From Schoenoplectus triqueter (lineage: Eukaryota > Streptophyta > Magnoliopsida > Poales > Cyperaceae), in assembly GCA_964058805.1 (NCBI GenBank), contig CAXKVV010000724.1:1-31981 (forward strand): a stretch of DNA of 31,981 bases, written 5' to 3'. A program made the translations under genes and the position numbers. The notes under the pieces were generated by a model. That model did not search any database. It was not told the DNA's origin and worked only from the letters and a program-made list of their open reading frames with translations. This document shows positions 18,771 through 29,347 of this stretch, piece after piece. Numbering within the stretch: position 1 is the first letter of the stretch; every line of letters starts with the position of its first letter.

Positions 18771-21540
18771 GAAGAAATGAGTCATAGCACGGAAATAATC
18801 CATGCTACACGTGACACAGTAGCAATGTATGGTGTACCCAACTCTTACTTCATATGTATGTATACTTTTCAAATATTATGATAATGCTCAGAAAAGTTTT
18901 AGAATTTCAGGAAAAGTAAGAATTAAAGACAAAGAATATATGTAATGCAGCAAAAATATTTCAAAAACAGAAAGCATATATTTGAATGCACTCAAGATGG
19001 TGGCCCCATTGCTCCAACCACCTCTGACAAAAAGAAACCTCTAAGTTATGGAGGCCCACCTATAACTGATGGTTGGTTGGGACTTGGGAGGCGGGGTAAC
19101 AGTTAAGTAATTAAGGGTGTTTAAAATAAGAAAATTTTCCTCTTTTCTTTCTAAACAAAGTACAATTACATATTTTACTTTTAAGATCAAAGTCATATCT
19201 ACTTTAGTATTCACATTAAATGAGTCAGTATTCAACTTATTTTGTTGTATTTCTATATTCTTTAATAAATAGTATTGACTTGAATACTAATTCATTTAAC
19301 TTTAATAATAAAAATATTATATAAAATAAATTAAATAATAAAGTGATTAATTTGAATACTAATTAATTCTCTTAAAATGAATACTAATGTGGATATCGAC
19401 TTTGGTAGTGATTAATAGGAATGCTAATTGCGTATAATACAGCTGTGCCCCCATGAATTGCCATTTCTTTTAACATGACAAGAAATTTCATTTGAAAATT
19501 AAGTTCAAATAATTATATATATAAGCACCAAAAATTACATCAATCCAATTTTGTTTCTATATGCATTAACATTAATAAAATTAAGGACCAATTATTGTAA
19601 TCCAATTCCCTCATTTGATTTAATGGGTATCGAGACAAAATTACAATTTCCAACCCCACAGGCACGCATGCTGTAAGTGTTTTTTGAACCGTCAATTCAG
19701 ACTTGGGCATTTTTCTTTTCTGAGTAAAATACTTGGTAGACCAAAGCCCAAAATATTTGGCATGTTTAAGTTACTTTCTTTATCAGTGAAACTGCAGTTT
19801 CTCACCGCTGAGAAAGTATATGGAAAATATTTCCGGGTGAAAGTTGTCCATATCTTTCATTCTCTTAGTTCATTTTTGTTTTTAAGTGACCTACAATTTT
19901 CCTTGTTATTATGATGCGTCCTCATATTTTGCACGTCAATGACATGGTTTATGAACGCTGATATGATTTTTTTTTCTTGCGCGCATTGAGTACCATAAAA
20001 ATGGAACTCAATAACTACAAGTTTCCTTGTGTGAATGATAATTCCAATTATGAACATAGGACTGTAATTTGAATTTTGAATTTTGCTCCGATAATATATT
20101 GCTCAAATAAATAATTAATTATAAAAAATTTGAAATATATTTAATAAAATTTCACGTTAAAGAAATTTAGATATAATATTTTTAAATGCTAAGTAATAAT
20201 GATGATTATAATAATAAATAATATAATTAAAACATAATAATTCATAAATTATCATACAAAAAGTTATATTATTTTAAGAGATAAGTTTCACCTTAAGTCT
20301 ATTACACACATTAGTTTAAAACTAGTATCTTGTCCGTGCATTGCTACAATAATGTCTTTTAAAAATATAAAAAAATTATATCTTCATGTGAAAAGAAAAA
20401 TTTAAAATAAAGATAATTTAAAAATTAACATAAATTTCAATCATGAATACATAATTAATGTAAAATAAATATAGAATTGAGAGAAAAATTGATATTCATA
20501 ATTTAAAAAGAAATTAAAATTCATAATTGATGGCAATCTAAGAAAAAAAACAAAGTAGAGTAATTGTACTCCTCAATTATGCAATATTTCATGTAACAAT
20601 CAAAATTGAGAGAAAATTATAACTTCAACACAAATGATCATAGAGATAGTAACATTATTTGATAAATAATTCAACCTGATGACTGATATTAGCTCTAAAA
20701 ATTCAATAAAAATCTGCACCATTGCAGAATAACAACATTTATACGCTTGATAAGGAGTAGAAATGAGGAGAGAGAAACTATTTTATATAAACTTTTGGAT
20801 CCAAAAAGATGAAAATATTTAAATAAAATTAATGTTAAAATAAATGATGTGACATACTTAGAAGCTTATTAAGAATTAAATATAGTATTTGTTAATTAAG
20901 ATTTTAGTTTGAAATTTTAAATCATTATAATCGAAGGAATGGGCACAATTTTATAGGAAACAGATGGAAGACATGAAAACTGAATTCAAAAGGTAATATA
21001 CATAAGAACCACCTATCCTTATTCCAAGCATGACAACAAAAGAGCATGTTATTATAGGAAAACGGTTATCACATTAACTTATTTAACAGGTAAGCTTTAT
21101 TTCAGCTTAGAAACAAGTTATCACACTAGCGATAACATCATACCCAGCATAATCCTTAAACTCTGCCGAAACAAAACAAGCTACTCTGTTCTCTCTCCAC
21201 TCAACTCGTATTTGGTCACTTTTACACACTGGAAATAACCGTCTACAAGTTTCAATTTGTACCATACAAGATATATTTTTCAAATGTCAACAATACAAGA
21301 TATATTGTTCTTGAATAAATCAATATAAACAAAAACTAAATTCTACATATAAATAAATAAATATACAAGCAAGCATGCATGCATGCATGCGCTCCATTTA
21401 TAATGTTTTCACTTTTCCTTGCAACAGGTTATATTCCGCCGCATTTTCTAATTACCTATTAATTGGTTATATAATTCATTAATCTACCAACATTTACAAT
21501 TCCAGTTCTACCAATATCATTCTCTCTTAGCAGGTAACTT
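18771..21540. other. Intergenic DNA downstream of the kinase gene
   Basis: No gene is supported. ACTAGTATCTTGTCCGTGCA at about 20321-20340 resembles the end of a repeat family common in plant genomes (ACTAGTAT...CCGTGCATTGCAC type). CATGCATGCATGCATGC near 21375-21391 is a short RY-type simple repeat. The kinase 3' UTR must lie just below 21541, but its poly(A) site cannot be placed. Confidence 0.4.
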
Positions 21541-23536
21541 TTATCTGCCTGACTGAATGGAAATGGACAAAGCATTGGATGACAACAGAGCGCCTTCATC
21601 CTCCCGAGCTTGACAGGAAATACAACACTGTGGTTGTACATCCATAAAATTCACCACAAACATTGAGCTTTCAGGTGGCACACGCACCGGTGTGTGCCCT
21701 ACAAGAATCTCAACCACCTCTCTCATGTCGGGTCTTAATGCTGGGTTCTCTTGAATGCACCAAAGAGCTAGCCGACTTAAGACTGTAACTTGCTCTTCTT
21801 TTATCTCTTCATTAATGTTGACTATGCTCTTATCGACTACCTCCATTATATGACCATGCAACATCTTTTCTCTAACGATCTTGGGGAAGTATGAGCTCCG
21901 TCGTTGTTGACTCTCTTCGTCAATGACAGACATCAAATTCCTTCTCCCACCAACTAACTCCAAAAGCACCATGCCATAGCTATAAATGTCACATTTGGTT
22001 GAGATAGCATTTGGCACAAGCATCTCAGGAGCTAAGTAACCAACCTGCTCATGGTACAATTTTTTTTTTGTTAATTAGAGTAAGTTCTTTTGTTATCTAG
22101 AAATTGTTCAAGTACAAATAAGCATCAGGATTTACTTCATATAAAATAATGTACGCATTGAAATGTAACTAAATGATAAAATCATATTTATAGAAAATAT
22201 TTTGGAAGAATTAATGTTGAACAAATAAAAACATTAATTAAATAGTAATTACCGTTCCTCTTGCTTTAGTCATGACACTACTTTCATCCTTCCCAATTAA
22301 TTTTGAGATTCCGAAATCTGATAGCAGAGCCCTAAAGTCTCCATCGAGGAGAATATTTGCAGGTTTAATGTCGAGATGCAATATCCGATGATGGCACTCA
22401 TCATGGAGATACGCAAGTGCCTTGGCTACATCAATTGCTATGCTATATCTTAAAGCCCATGTTAATTGACTTCTCTTTATATCACCCGTAAAAAGCCATG
22501 CATCAAGCGATCCATTTTCGAGGAATGGATAAATAAGATAGCGATCTCCTCTCGGTGATATGCAAAATCCCAGAAGGCGCACTAAATTGACATGTTGCCT
22601 ACTTGCTATGATTGTCATCTCTGTTCTAAACTCTGTTTCACCATTTGGTTGCCATTTAATTCGTTTTACTGCAATTGTAGAGCCATCTTCTAGTTTTCCC
22701 TTGAACACTGCACCGGAAGCACCTTCACCTATTGGTGCTTGGAAATTTAATGTTGCAATTTCAAGCTCTTTGATTGTGAAGCGCGTTGGTAATCCGACAA
22801 TCTCATGGAAATTGTATTGCTCTTCTTCGATCATTTCTTGGTCATTGTAGACTTGCCTCCATGCCTTTATTTTTGGGGCACACATTAGCCACAGCCAAGG
22901 AACAAGGGATAAAAAAGCATTGAAGCTTGCAATAAATGCGAATAGCATTTCCTTGTTGTACCAGAAAATGCGTAGGGTGATACCTATCACCATTGTAAAA
23001 GCAAAAATTGATGCGATGGCTGCAACCTTCCACTTTTGATCCCATATTAGCTTTACATGAAAGGTAGAGAGTATAATATATACTATACTTGATACTACCA
23101 CCGTGAAAATTTGATTAAAATTCTCTGAATCTTCACGATTGTAGAATATCAGAACCGCCTCTGTTACAAATGCCGTGAATAGAACAGTGCTTCTCCTATC
23201 ACGAGTAAAAATTATCAGCAAAAAGACTTCCAATGCGACTACATCAATGCCAAAGATGGCACGGCTTTGAAAATCCCATCGCCGTGGGTGGAGATAGAAA
23301 TGAGTAGAAATAATTATTACCAGTAAACCAAGGGATACGGCTACAATTAGAATCCTCCATTGTGTACCAGATATTCGGTTGATGTAGAGATAACAAAGGG
23401 GGAAGTAGATTATTGTGCTATATATAGCTGTTTCTAGTGAGTAATGGGTCAATTTTGCAGAGCCTAAAATGAAGTAAAGCGCCTCAGCGAGAACTAATAT
23501 GGCTGAAAGTATAACCTCTCTTTTTTGTATGGCCAT
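21541..23536 (-). CDS. Multi-span membrane receptor-like protein kinase, two exons
   Basis: Exon 1 is 23536-22253 (428 codons) and exon 2 is 22044-21541, giving 595 aa when joined at RGT/VGYLAPE. Residues 1-220 hold about seven to eight hydrophobic segments (near 7-26, 35-52, 61-80, 92-112, 116-132, 143-160, 169-189, 196-219) and no signal peptide or recognised ligand-binding domain. The Ser/Thr kinase domain starts near 263: Gly loop GEGASGAVF (270-278), catalytic Lys in IAVKRI (291), HLDIKPANILL (387-397), DFG (407-409), APE (433-435), and DIYSYG and RPDM further on. All catalytic residues are present. The Arg of the HRD motif is Leu, so it is a non-RD kinase, a class common among plant immune receptors. 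The kinase part most resembles the At5g20050-type receptor-like kinases, which have one membrane span; the multi-span head is unusual. The ligand is unknown. Confidence 0.95.
22045..22252 (-). other. Intron of the kinase gene (208 bp)
   Basis: In the minus sense the donor is AACG/GTAATT and the acceptor GAGCAG/GTTGG. Splicing keeps the frame and restores the invariant RGT-(V)GYLAPE activation-segment sequence. Without splicing, exon 1 would read four more residues and stop. The intron therefore interrupts the activation segment between DFG and APE. Confidence 0.93.
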
Positions 23537-23738
23537 GTGATTTTGCTCAATTTGGGTGCCTTTCTTTCAGAGATGGAAGAAGGCCATACATCGAAACCAG
23601 AGTGATTGATTGAATTGGCAGGGGCAAGCTTACTGTAGAAATTTCAAACTTATTTGTTAACACTAGTCAATATTTCTAGCGCCTGGTCTACCCCGGCTGC
23701 GTATTGTCAAACTTCCCCAATGCTAAGTTCCTTCCTCG

Positions 23739-23830
23739 GTTTATAATATAAGAGAGAAGAAATGAACTCGCAAGTTATCACATGGATGATATTAAATTTG
23801 GTAGTTGATCCAGTTGCCATAACTGAGTCA
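23739..23830 (-). promoter_or_regulatory. Candidate promoter of the kinase gene
   Basis: Read leftwards, TATTATAAAC (near 23739-23748) is a TATA-like motif about 205 bp before the ATG. Some 80 bp further upstream TTGACT (23825-23830) is a W-box, the WRKY binding site frequent in defence gene promoters. Position and sequence fit, but no transcription start is known. Confidence 0.4.
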
Positions 23831-25937
23831 ACTATTACTGAGTACTGACCGATGGTGACCGTAGAGAATTCCTCCCCTTCAAGAGATGTTTCAACACTTT
23901 CAACAAGGGAACAACTTTTGCTCTTTTATTTTTAGGATGCCCTTTTATTTCACTCATCATCTCCTACATGGGGAATATATAATGTTGAACCAATCATTTT
24001 TCTTATATGAGTTGTCACACCAGTGTGAAAAATAGCAATCTAAGAACATGCTTATATACTTGTCAATTAGACTTGTCAATTATATACTTGTCAATTAGAC
24101 TTGTCAATTATATACTTGTCAATTAGACTGGCTTTTTGTCTTTATTCTCCCAAAGTCAAAGAACTTATGGAGCTTATTGGTTGTATTTTGTGCTAGGTGA
24201 GATATGAACAGTTAGACTTGTAAAAATTCAACGATATGAACTGAAGCTCATTTCTTTGGTGTGTTCAAAACATGTGAACAGGCCACCCAGATCAGTTGAT
24301 CAGTTGCCCCCTCTCTAGGGGAGCATTAGCAGAGTAGCAATTAGTACGAGTCAAACTAACAAAGAAACTTAACTAATCGCTCTCACTTGTTGGGTAGAGC
24401 TTATGTTTTCTCTAAACAAATTCCTGTTACAAAATTAAACAATTTACGCCATAAATACGCATCAAATCAAGATTAATTTTTCAAACTTGGTTTGTGCTTG
24501 ACCGTCAAGTACTTGGAAAAATAAATTTAAACAAAAACTTTAGTACATATTACGGAAATCAATAATTCGGATTTTTTTTAGATTTAGATTTGAATCCTAA
24601 AGGTATGTTTGGATGAGTCAAGAATAGTAGAATAGCTGTTGTTCATGGTAGGGCGGAGAAAAAGGGGAACTGGTGGTGCCCGCTCTTCAATGGTACATAA
24701 ATTATTTATCGGGATTAAATTTTATTATATTTTTTATTTGTAAAATATGTTGATTCTATTAACTTATCAACTTTAATAATTTAGTAACACAAATTTACAT
24801 CTCGGTCCTTTATATAAAAATTTTGGCTCCTCCTCTAATTCATGGGATGGGTCAAGATGTTATTTTTTTTCTTTTTTATTTTATTCTAGTTCTTTTTATA
24901 TTATTCTACTTTGTTACAATTATATTTGCATTTTAATTCATTTGATTTCTTTTTTTTCTATCTAATTTGTATCATTTTTTTTCAACTTGATTTTATAAAA
25001 TTTAAATAGTAAATTATTCATTTGCTACTTAAAGAAAAGAGATGAATGCAACATATAATCAGGCAGGAGCCAGAGTTTTGAAACAAGGGACAAAAATTAA
25101 TCTTTTTAGAGGGTCAAAAATTATTTTTTTTCAATAAAAATATATTTTTATTTTTTTAAATATAAATAATAATAAAAATGGTCAGTGGTCAATTGTCACC
25201 CGTCAATACATGGTTCTGCTCCTGTTTGTATCTAAAGCTCAAGGAAAGATCATAATCAACTAATGCAGAGTGATTTGAAAGTCGACTTGATATAAAGATG
25301 TGAAAACTAACTTGTTTTCTTTCTTTCTTTCTTTTTTCCTTGTATTTTATGCCCATAGTCTCACTTGTCATTGACTTGGCACTTGGCAGGTAAACCGCTA
25401 CGAAATGAATGTATGAGACAATATATTATTTTTTAATGCAAATTTAACAGCAACACCTAGACAAACAGATATGTTTTTTTTTATTATTTCTTTTTGTATG
25501 ACTTTATAAACTTGAAGTTCTGATCGACTCACTTTTGGCAATTTATCTATTTGCATTGCTTTCAAGATAATATTTTTTTCCCTGATTGTGAGAAATGGAA
25601 GATTTAAGAAAATAATGAAGACTACTATTGTTCGAAAAATGGAGATTTTGAACAAAATTCTCCGAAGTTCGTACAAGTGGAAACACTTCGCTATTGATAA
25701 TGATAATAGATATCAAATTTATTACCAAAAATCTGTAATAATCGTAGAGTGATATCAGCCCCCTTTTCGAACATGCTCCGCTCCAAATATTCCACTCACC
25801 GCCTGCGTCACCGCCAGAGAGAGGGGGAGAGTAAGCACAACACAACACGCTTCTCCCGCTCCCATTTCTTTAAACTTAAACCCTAGGAAGGGTCGGGGAT
25901 CGCGACTCGCGGGTACGAACTGGGAAGGGAAAACCAA
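23831..25937. other. Intergenic DNA between the kinase gene and the GC-rich duplication
   Basis: AT-rich with no supported gene. The small frames on the minus strand (25189-25937) lie in low-complexity or duplicated sequence and show no domain. Confidence 0.5.
24054..24129. repeat. 28-bp minisatellite, 2.7 copies
   Basis: ATATACTTGTCAATTAGACT plus TGTCAATT is repeated perfectly at 24054, 24082 and (partially) 24110. Each unit is itself two versions of ACTTGTCAATTA. Confidence 0.9.
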
Positions 25938-26605
25938 CCCTAGCCGCCGCCACCTTCGATCTCGTCACCTCAGCCTTCCTTTCGTCGGACCTCTCTTTCT
26001 CTTCGTCCTGGCTCCCTTCCTCTTCCCTTCCCTGCTCTCGCCACTTGCCCCGCTCGGGTTTGGCACCGAACCCCAAACCCTAGGTTCATTCCTTAAACCT
26101 CGAGCCACTGGATCTAAATTTTCTTTCCGACCTCAAACCGTAAGGTTCATCCTCACCAAATCTTCTTCTAACTTAACAGTTCGCGGATCCTTTTCTCCAT
26201 GGCCAGCCGTTTGAAGAATGCATAGCTATCGGAGCCGTTGACAAGCTAAGATCGGCACCGAGTCTAAATTCAGAGAACACTACGTCTGTAGAAAATGAAA
26301 TTCGCGAGGGGAGCAGAGTTTCGGTTTTTTACCTGCTTAGAGAGACATGTTGCTTGTCTGGCTCTGTGCACGGCGCTTCCCCTCCCACCATTTTTACTCG
26401 GGTGATTCTTATTCCGTGATATTTTCTTCCCTCTTTTGTTTTATGCAATTTTTGGATCCGTTTCATTTTTTTAATCTTCCCAGCCCTAGCCGCCGCCACC
26501 TTCGATCTCGTCACCTCTGCCCTCCGCTCTCTCCGACCTCTCCTTCTCTTTGTCCTGGCTCGCTCCCACTTCCCGCTCGGGTTTGGCTCCAAACCCCAAA
26601 CCCTA
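25876..26605 (+). promoter_or_regulatory. Teloboxes in a GC-rich 5'-UTR-like region
   Basis: AAACCCTAGG occurs near 25878, 26079 and 26599, and again near 27897. AAACCCTA (telobox) is a known plant promoter/leader motif, common in genes for translation and cell-cycle functions. Together with pyrimidine-rich CTCTCTTTCTCTTCG leaders it suggests the start of a plus-strand transcript, but no long frame follows. Confidence 0.45.
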
Positions 26606-26985
26606 GGTTCATTCCTTAAACCTCGAACCACTACATCTAAATTTTCTTTCCGACCCCAAACCCAAAGGTTCGTCCTCACCAAAAGCTTCTTATAACTTAT
26701 CAGTTCGCGGATCCTTTTCTCCATGCACAGCCGTTTGTGAATGCATAGCTACCGGAGCCGTTGACAAGCTAAGATCGGCACCGAGTCTAAACTCAGAGAA
26801 ATCTACGTCTACAGAAGATGAAATTCGCGGGGAGAGCAGAGTTCCAATTTTTATCTGCTTAGAGAGACAGTTTGCTTGTCTGGCTCTTTGCAGGGCGCTT
26901 CACCTGCCACCATTTTTGCTCGGGTGATTCTTATGCCATCAATTTTTATTTTCCCTCATTTGTTTTATGCAAAATTGGATCTACT
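25938..26985 (+). repeat. Tandem duplication of a ~540-bp promoter/leader region
   Basis: CCCTAGCCGCCGCCACCTTC begins at 25938 and at 26484. Both copies continue through the telobox, CAGTTCGCGGATCC, GTTGACAAGCTAAGATCGGC, GAAATTCGCG and CTCGGGTGATTCTTAT. Copy two is about 40 bp shorter, with losses mainly in its pyrimidine-rich part. The open frames at 25876-26076 and 26329-26724 (minus) or 26347-26619 (plus) lie in this GC-rich sequence and differ between copies, so no protein is inferred. GC content is far above the neighbourhood. Confidence 0.85.
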
Positions 26986-27210
26986 TAATTATTTTATTTT
27001 GTGTGTGTTTTAATTTTCCTTTCATTTACCTCACCTCCTAAAACCGAAAATAAATTAGGACTACGCAATTAATACTTCCCTTGCATATGGTATGCTAACT
27101 GCTTGGCTTGCTACAAAGTTTTCATCAATGCTTACTTCTTGTCTTGATAGATAGATAGTACCTGGATTAGAATCTTGTATGCCTAACATCTTATTTTTAT
27201 TTTGGTACAG

Positions 27211-27398
27211 ATGAGGTGTGTCCTAAATTGTTTCAAATTTTGTCCTCCACCGTTTGGAAGGTTCAATTGCTTTGGAGTATCGCTGCATGCCTAACCGATG
27301 GGCCTCTTGATACTGATTCTACTAATTTCTACTAGTTCAACTCTCAGAGTCTGGCCATGTCTTCCTTCAGGCCTCCAACTATACCTACTTCTTTACAG
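27211..27398 (+). other. Exon-like segment, apparently non-coding
   Basis: It is preceded by a good acceptor (TTTTATTTTGGTACAG, ending 27210) and followed by a good donor (TTTACAG/GTATTT). A frame from the ATG at 27211 stops after 27 codons. A later ATG at 27357 (MSSFRPPTIPTSLQ) is open to the donor. It could be a leader exon of a transcript starting in the duplicated region, or part of a decayed gene. Confidence 0.3.
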
Positions 27399-27675
27399 GT
27401 ATTTTTCTTTCCTTGATCTGTTTAATTTCCTCATATCTGATATTTTTAACAGCTGAGCATCTAATATTGGTGGTTTTATGCCGTCAATAGGTGTGGCCAT
27501 GTTTTTCCTGCCACTGTCATTGAAGCTCCTGTTGTTCCCTTTGTTAGCGGTTCAGGTGTGCTTGCTGGACTGTCTTTTATAATTACAATTGTCAAAGGTT
27601 GTTTGTTTGGTGAAGCAGTTCTGTTCTTTACAATTAACGAAATTGCACTTTTTCCGGCTGAACAATTTGGGGCTT

Positions 27676-27822
27676 GCTGTGAAAAAGGCTATAGCAGATA
27701 TGGCGGTAGGAAAACACGTCTGCTCGCTATTCACAGATGTCTTAAATTGCGTGCAAACTAATAATCTTCAGTTAAAGAAGCTTGTTTACCTGTATCTGAT
27801 TAATTATGCCAAGAGCCGACCA
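27676..27822 (+). pseudogene. Beta-adaptin (AP-1/AP-2 beta subunit) gene fragment
   Basis: Forty-nine codons read [20 protein letters not shown], then [20 protein letters not shown] and LINYAKSRP. This is the conserved N-terminal segment of plant beta-adaptins (family pattern AVKKVIA.MTVGKDVSSLFT...[19 protein letters not shown]), which form clathrin adaptor complexes in vesicle traffic. The full protein is about 900 aa. Here similarity ends abruptly at both sides: the expected DLAILAVNTF does not follow the final P, and nothing upstream matches the normal start. The frame has no stop and the changes are mostly mild. It is best read as a captured or relic exon; the surrounding 100-codon frame (27589-27891) is unlikely to be a working adaptin. 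Confidence 0.7.
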
Positions 27823-27889
27823 CAATCAATAATTCAAAGAAAAACGATGCTCTCCCCAAAGAGTGAAAAGGGTAATAGGCAAAGCAAAT

Positions 27890-28245
27890 AAACAGGAAAC
27901 CCTAGGTGGGGGAGGTGCCGCCGGCCTCGCCCCGCCTCTCCCCCCAGCCCCCCCTATACCTTCTCTCTTCTACAACCACTTTGTACAGCGATGACGACGA
28001 CCCGAGACTCCACCACTAGTGCCTCCGCCCGCGCCTTCACCTGCGTCTCCCCATCTGTACAGCAATGATGACACCTGTGCCTCCACGCCTCCCCACTTGT
28101 ACAGCGACCCCACCTGCGCCTCCACCTCCTACAGCCTCTGAATCTGGCCTTCGCCTCCAGATCCGATGTAAAGCGACGACGACCACCACCTCACCATTCA
28201 GCGATGACAATCTGCCACTAGACCGACTGGCGCACAGCAATAGCA
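27890..28245 (+). other. GC-rich, C-rich stretch with TGTACAGC repeats
   Basis: After a fourth telobox (AAACCCTAGG) the plus strand becomes strongly C-rich, with TGTACAGC(G/A) at about 27982, 28056 and 28097 and many CCTCC/CGCC runs. A 173-codon frame (28065-28586) starts in it, with a Pro/Thr-rich head (PPAPPPPTASESG), then a hydrophobic tail translated from AT-rich DNA. It has no recognised domain and its composition change suggests it is not a real protein. It could be a leader exon. Confidence 0.35.
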
Positions 28246-28780
28246 TCTTCATTTTTAATTTTGTTTTTATTTTTAGTTCTCTTTCTTTTGTATTTGTGTT
28301 GACAAAATCACTGGTTACCTATGTGATCCCCTGCAGAGATGTCTCATTGGTCTGGTTTTGTATCCTTTTCTTTCCTCCGTATAATTTTGGAAGCATGTAC
28401 AGTAGGTCTTTGAACATACGCAGCTTGCAAGATACTTTTGTTCAGCTGTTTAGAATGTTATATGTACATGGTGCGTCTGTCTCTATATACCGCTTGTTTT
28501 ATTTAGATGGTATGAGTGAGATTCCTTCTCTACATGAGATAGATGCAATGCATTCTATGCCTGATGTTATTAGTTATACATTGTAGTAATCATCATATCT
28601 TGACATTTTACTGGGAGTAGCAACATTTTTACATATATGCTAGCATCTTATATTCTGCATGATATGTTAGTTATGCATGGTAAATATGTTATCTGGGGAG
28701 TGGCGACATTTTTTCTGACTTCCCTAGTGCTCCTCAAAAATGTAATCACTTCTCTCACACTTTCAAGAGTCACGCTGCAG
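28246..28780. other. Intron-like AT-rich DNA
   Basis: T-rich sequence with CATGGT/ATGTTA phrases. No gene is seen. Confidence 0.4.
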
Positions 28781-28781
28781 G

Positions 28782-28958
28782 ATGTCACCCTCAGGTGGTG
28801 GTCCTTCGCCCTCTCAACCTCTCACCCGACACATGATGAGCCTCTGCTTGGCCAATCCTTACATGACGCGCAACAGAACGAGCAACCCCCTGGTGGCGCT
28901 GCTCTCACACACCCATTTTCTTGAGACACAGCATGAGCACCCTCTGACGCATGACTAG
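28782..28958 (+). CDS. Short open frame, 58 codons, unrecognised
   Basis: It starts MSPSGGGPSPSQPLTRHMMS at an ATG directly after CTGCAG/G, an acceptor-like sequence, and ends at TAG 28956-28958. The segment is GC-rich relative to both flanks and is also open in another frame (28637-28924). The Ser/Gly/Pro-rich start is reminiscent of exon ends in plant transposase or low-complexity proteins but matches nothing definite. It may be an exon fragment. Confidence 0.2.
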   Translation: MSPSGGGPSPSQPLTRHMMSLCLANPYMTRNRTSNPLVALLSHTHFLETQHEHPLTHD

Positions 28959-29225
28959 AAAGTCACTGTTCAGATGACTCTCCGGGTGAGGCACCGATCC
29001 AGCAGCTCAGACCTCTATTTGCTTTAACATGTTTGCTTTTCTGTTTCCAGATTGAATTTCTCGTTAAATGTACAGGATATTATTAAGTATGGGTTTTCAC
29101 TTTTATACTATTGAATAGAAAGAGATTGTTATTAAAAATAATATTTTTTATCTTTCTGACATAGGAAGAAGAGGTATTGTTCTAGAATCTGGAGTGAACT
29201 TGCAACCCTCAACGCAGGACAATAC

Positions 29226-29347
29226 TTATTTTGGTACCTCACCCACACCAAATATCCTAGTACACACTCTTACAATCCGTATTTATTTTGGTACTGCGCT
29301 TGCAGGGGCTGCATTGATCATGCACACGAGACAATTTATTTTGGTGC
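29226..29347. repeat. Three TTATTTTGGT(A/G)C repeats
   Basis: TTATTTTGGTAC at 29226 and 29283 and TTATTTTGGTGC at 29336, spaced 57 and 53 bp, within loosely similar segments (CACACC, CACAC). The repeat is short and of unknown meaning. Confidence 0.5.

Noticed and set aside
21459..21641. 60-codon minus-strand frame overlapping the kinase C-terminus
   Set aside because: It is out of frame with exon 2 and has no domain. It is a shadow of the kinase tail and its 3' UTR.
22560..22850. 96-codon plus-strand frame
   Set aside because: It is antisense to the kinase domain of the complete receptor-like kinase.
22842..23045. 67-codon minus-strand frame
   Set aside because: It is an alternative frame within exon 1 of the kinase gene.
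25876..26724. Arg/Glu-rich minus-strand frames of 66-131 codons
   Set aside because: They are translations of pyrimidine-rich leader sequence in the two duplicated copies. The frames are not conserved between the copies.
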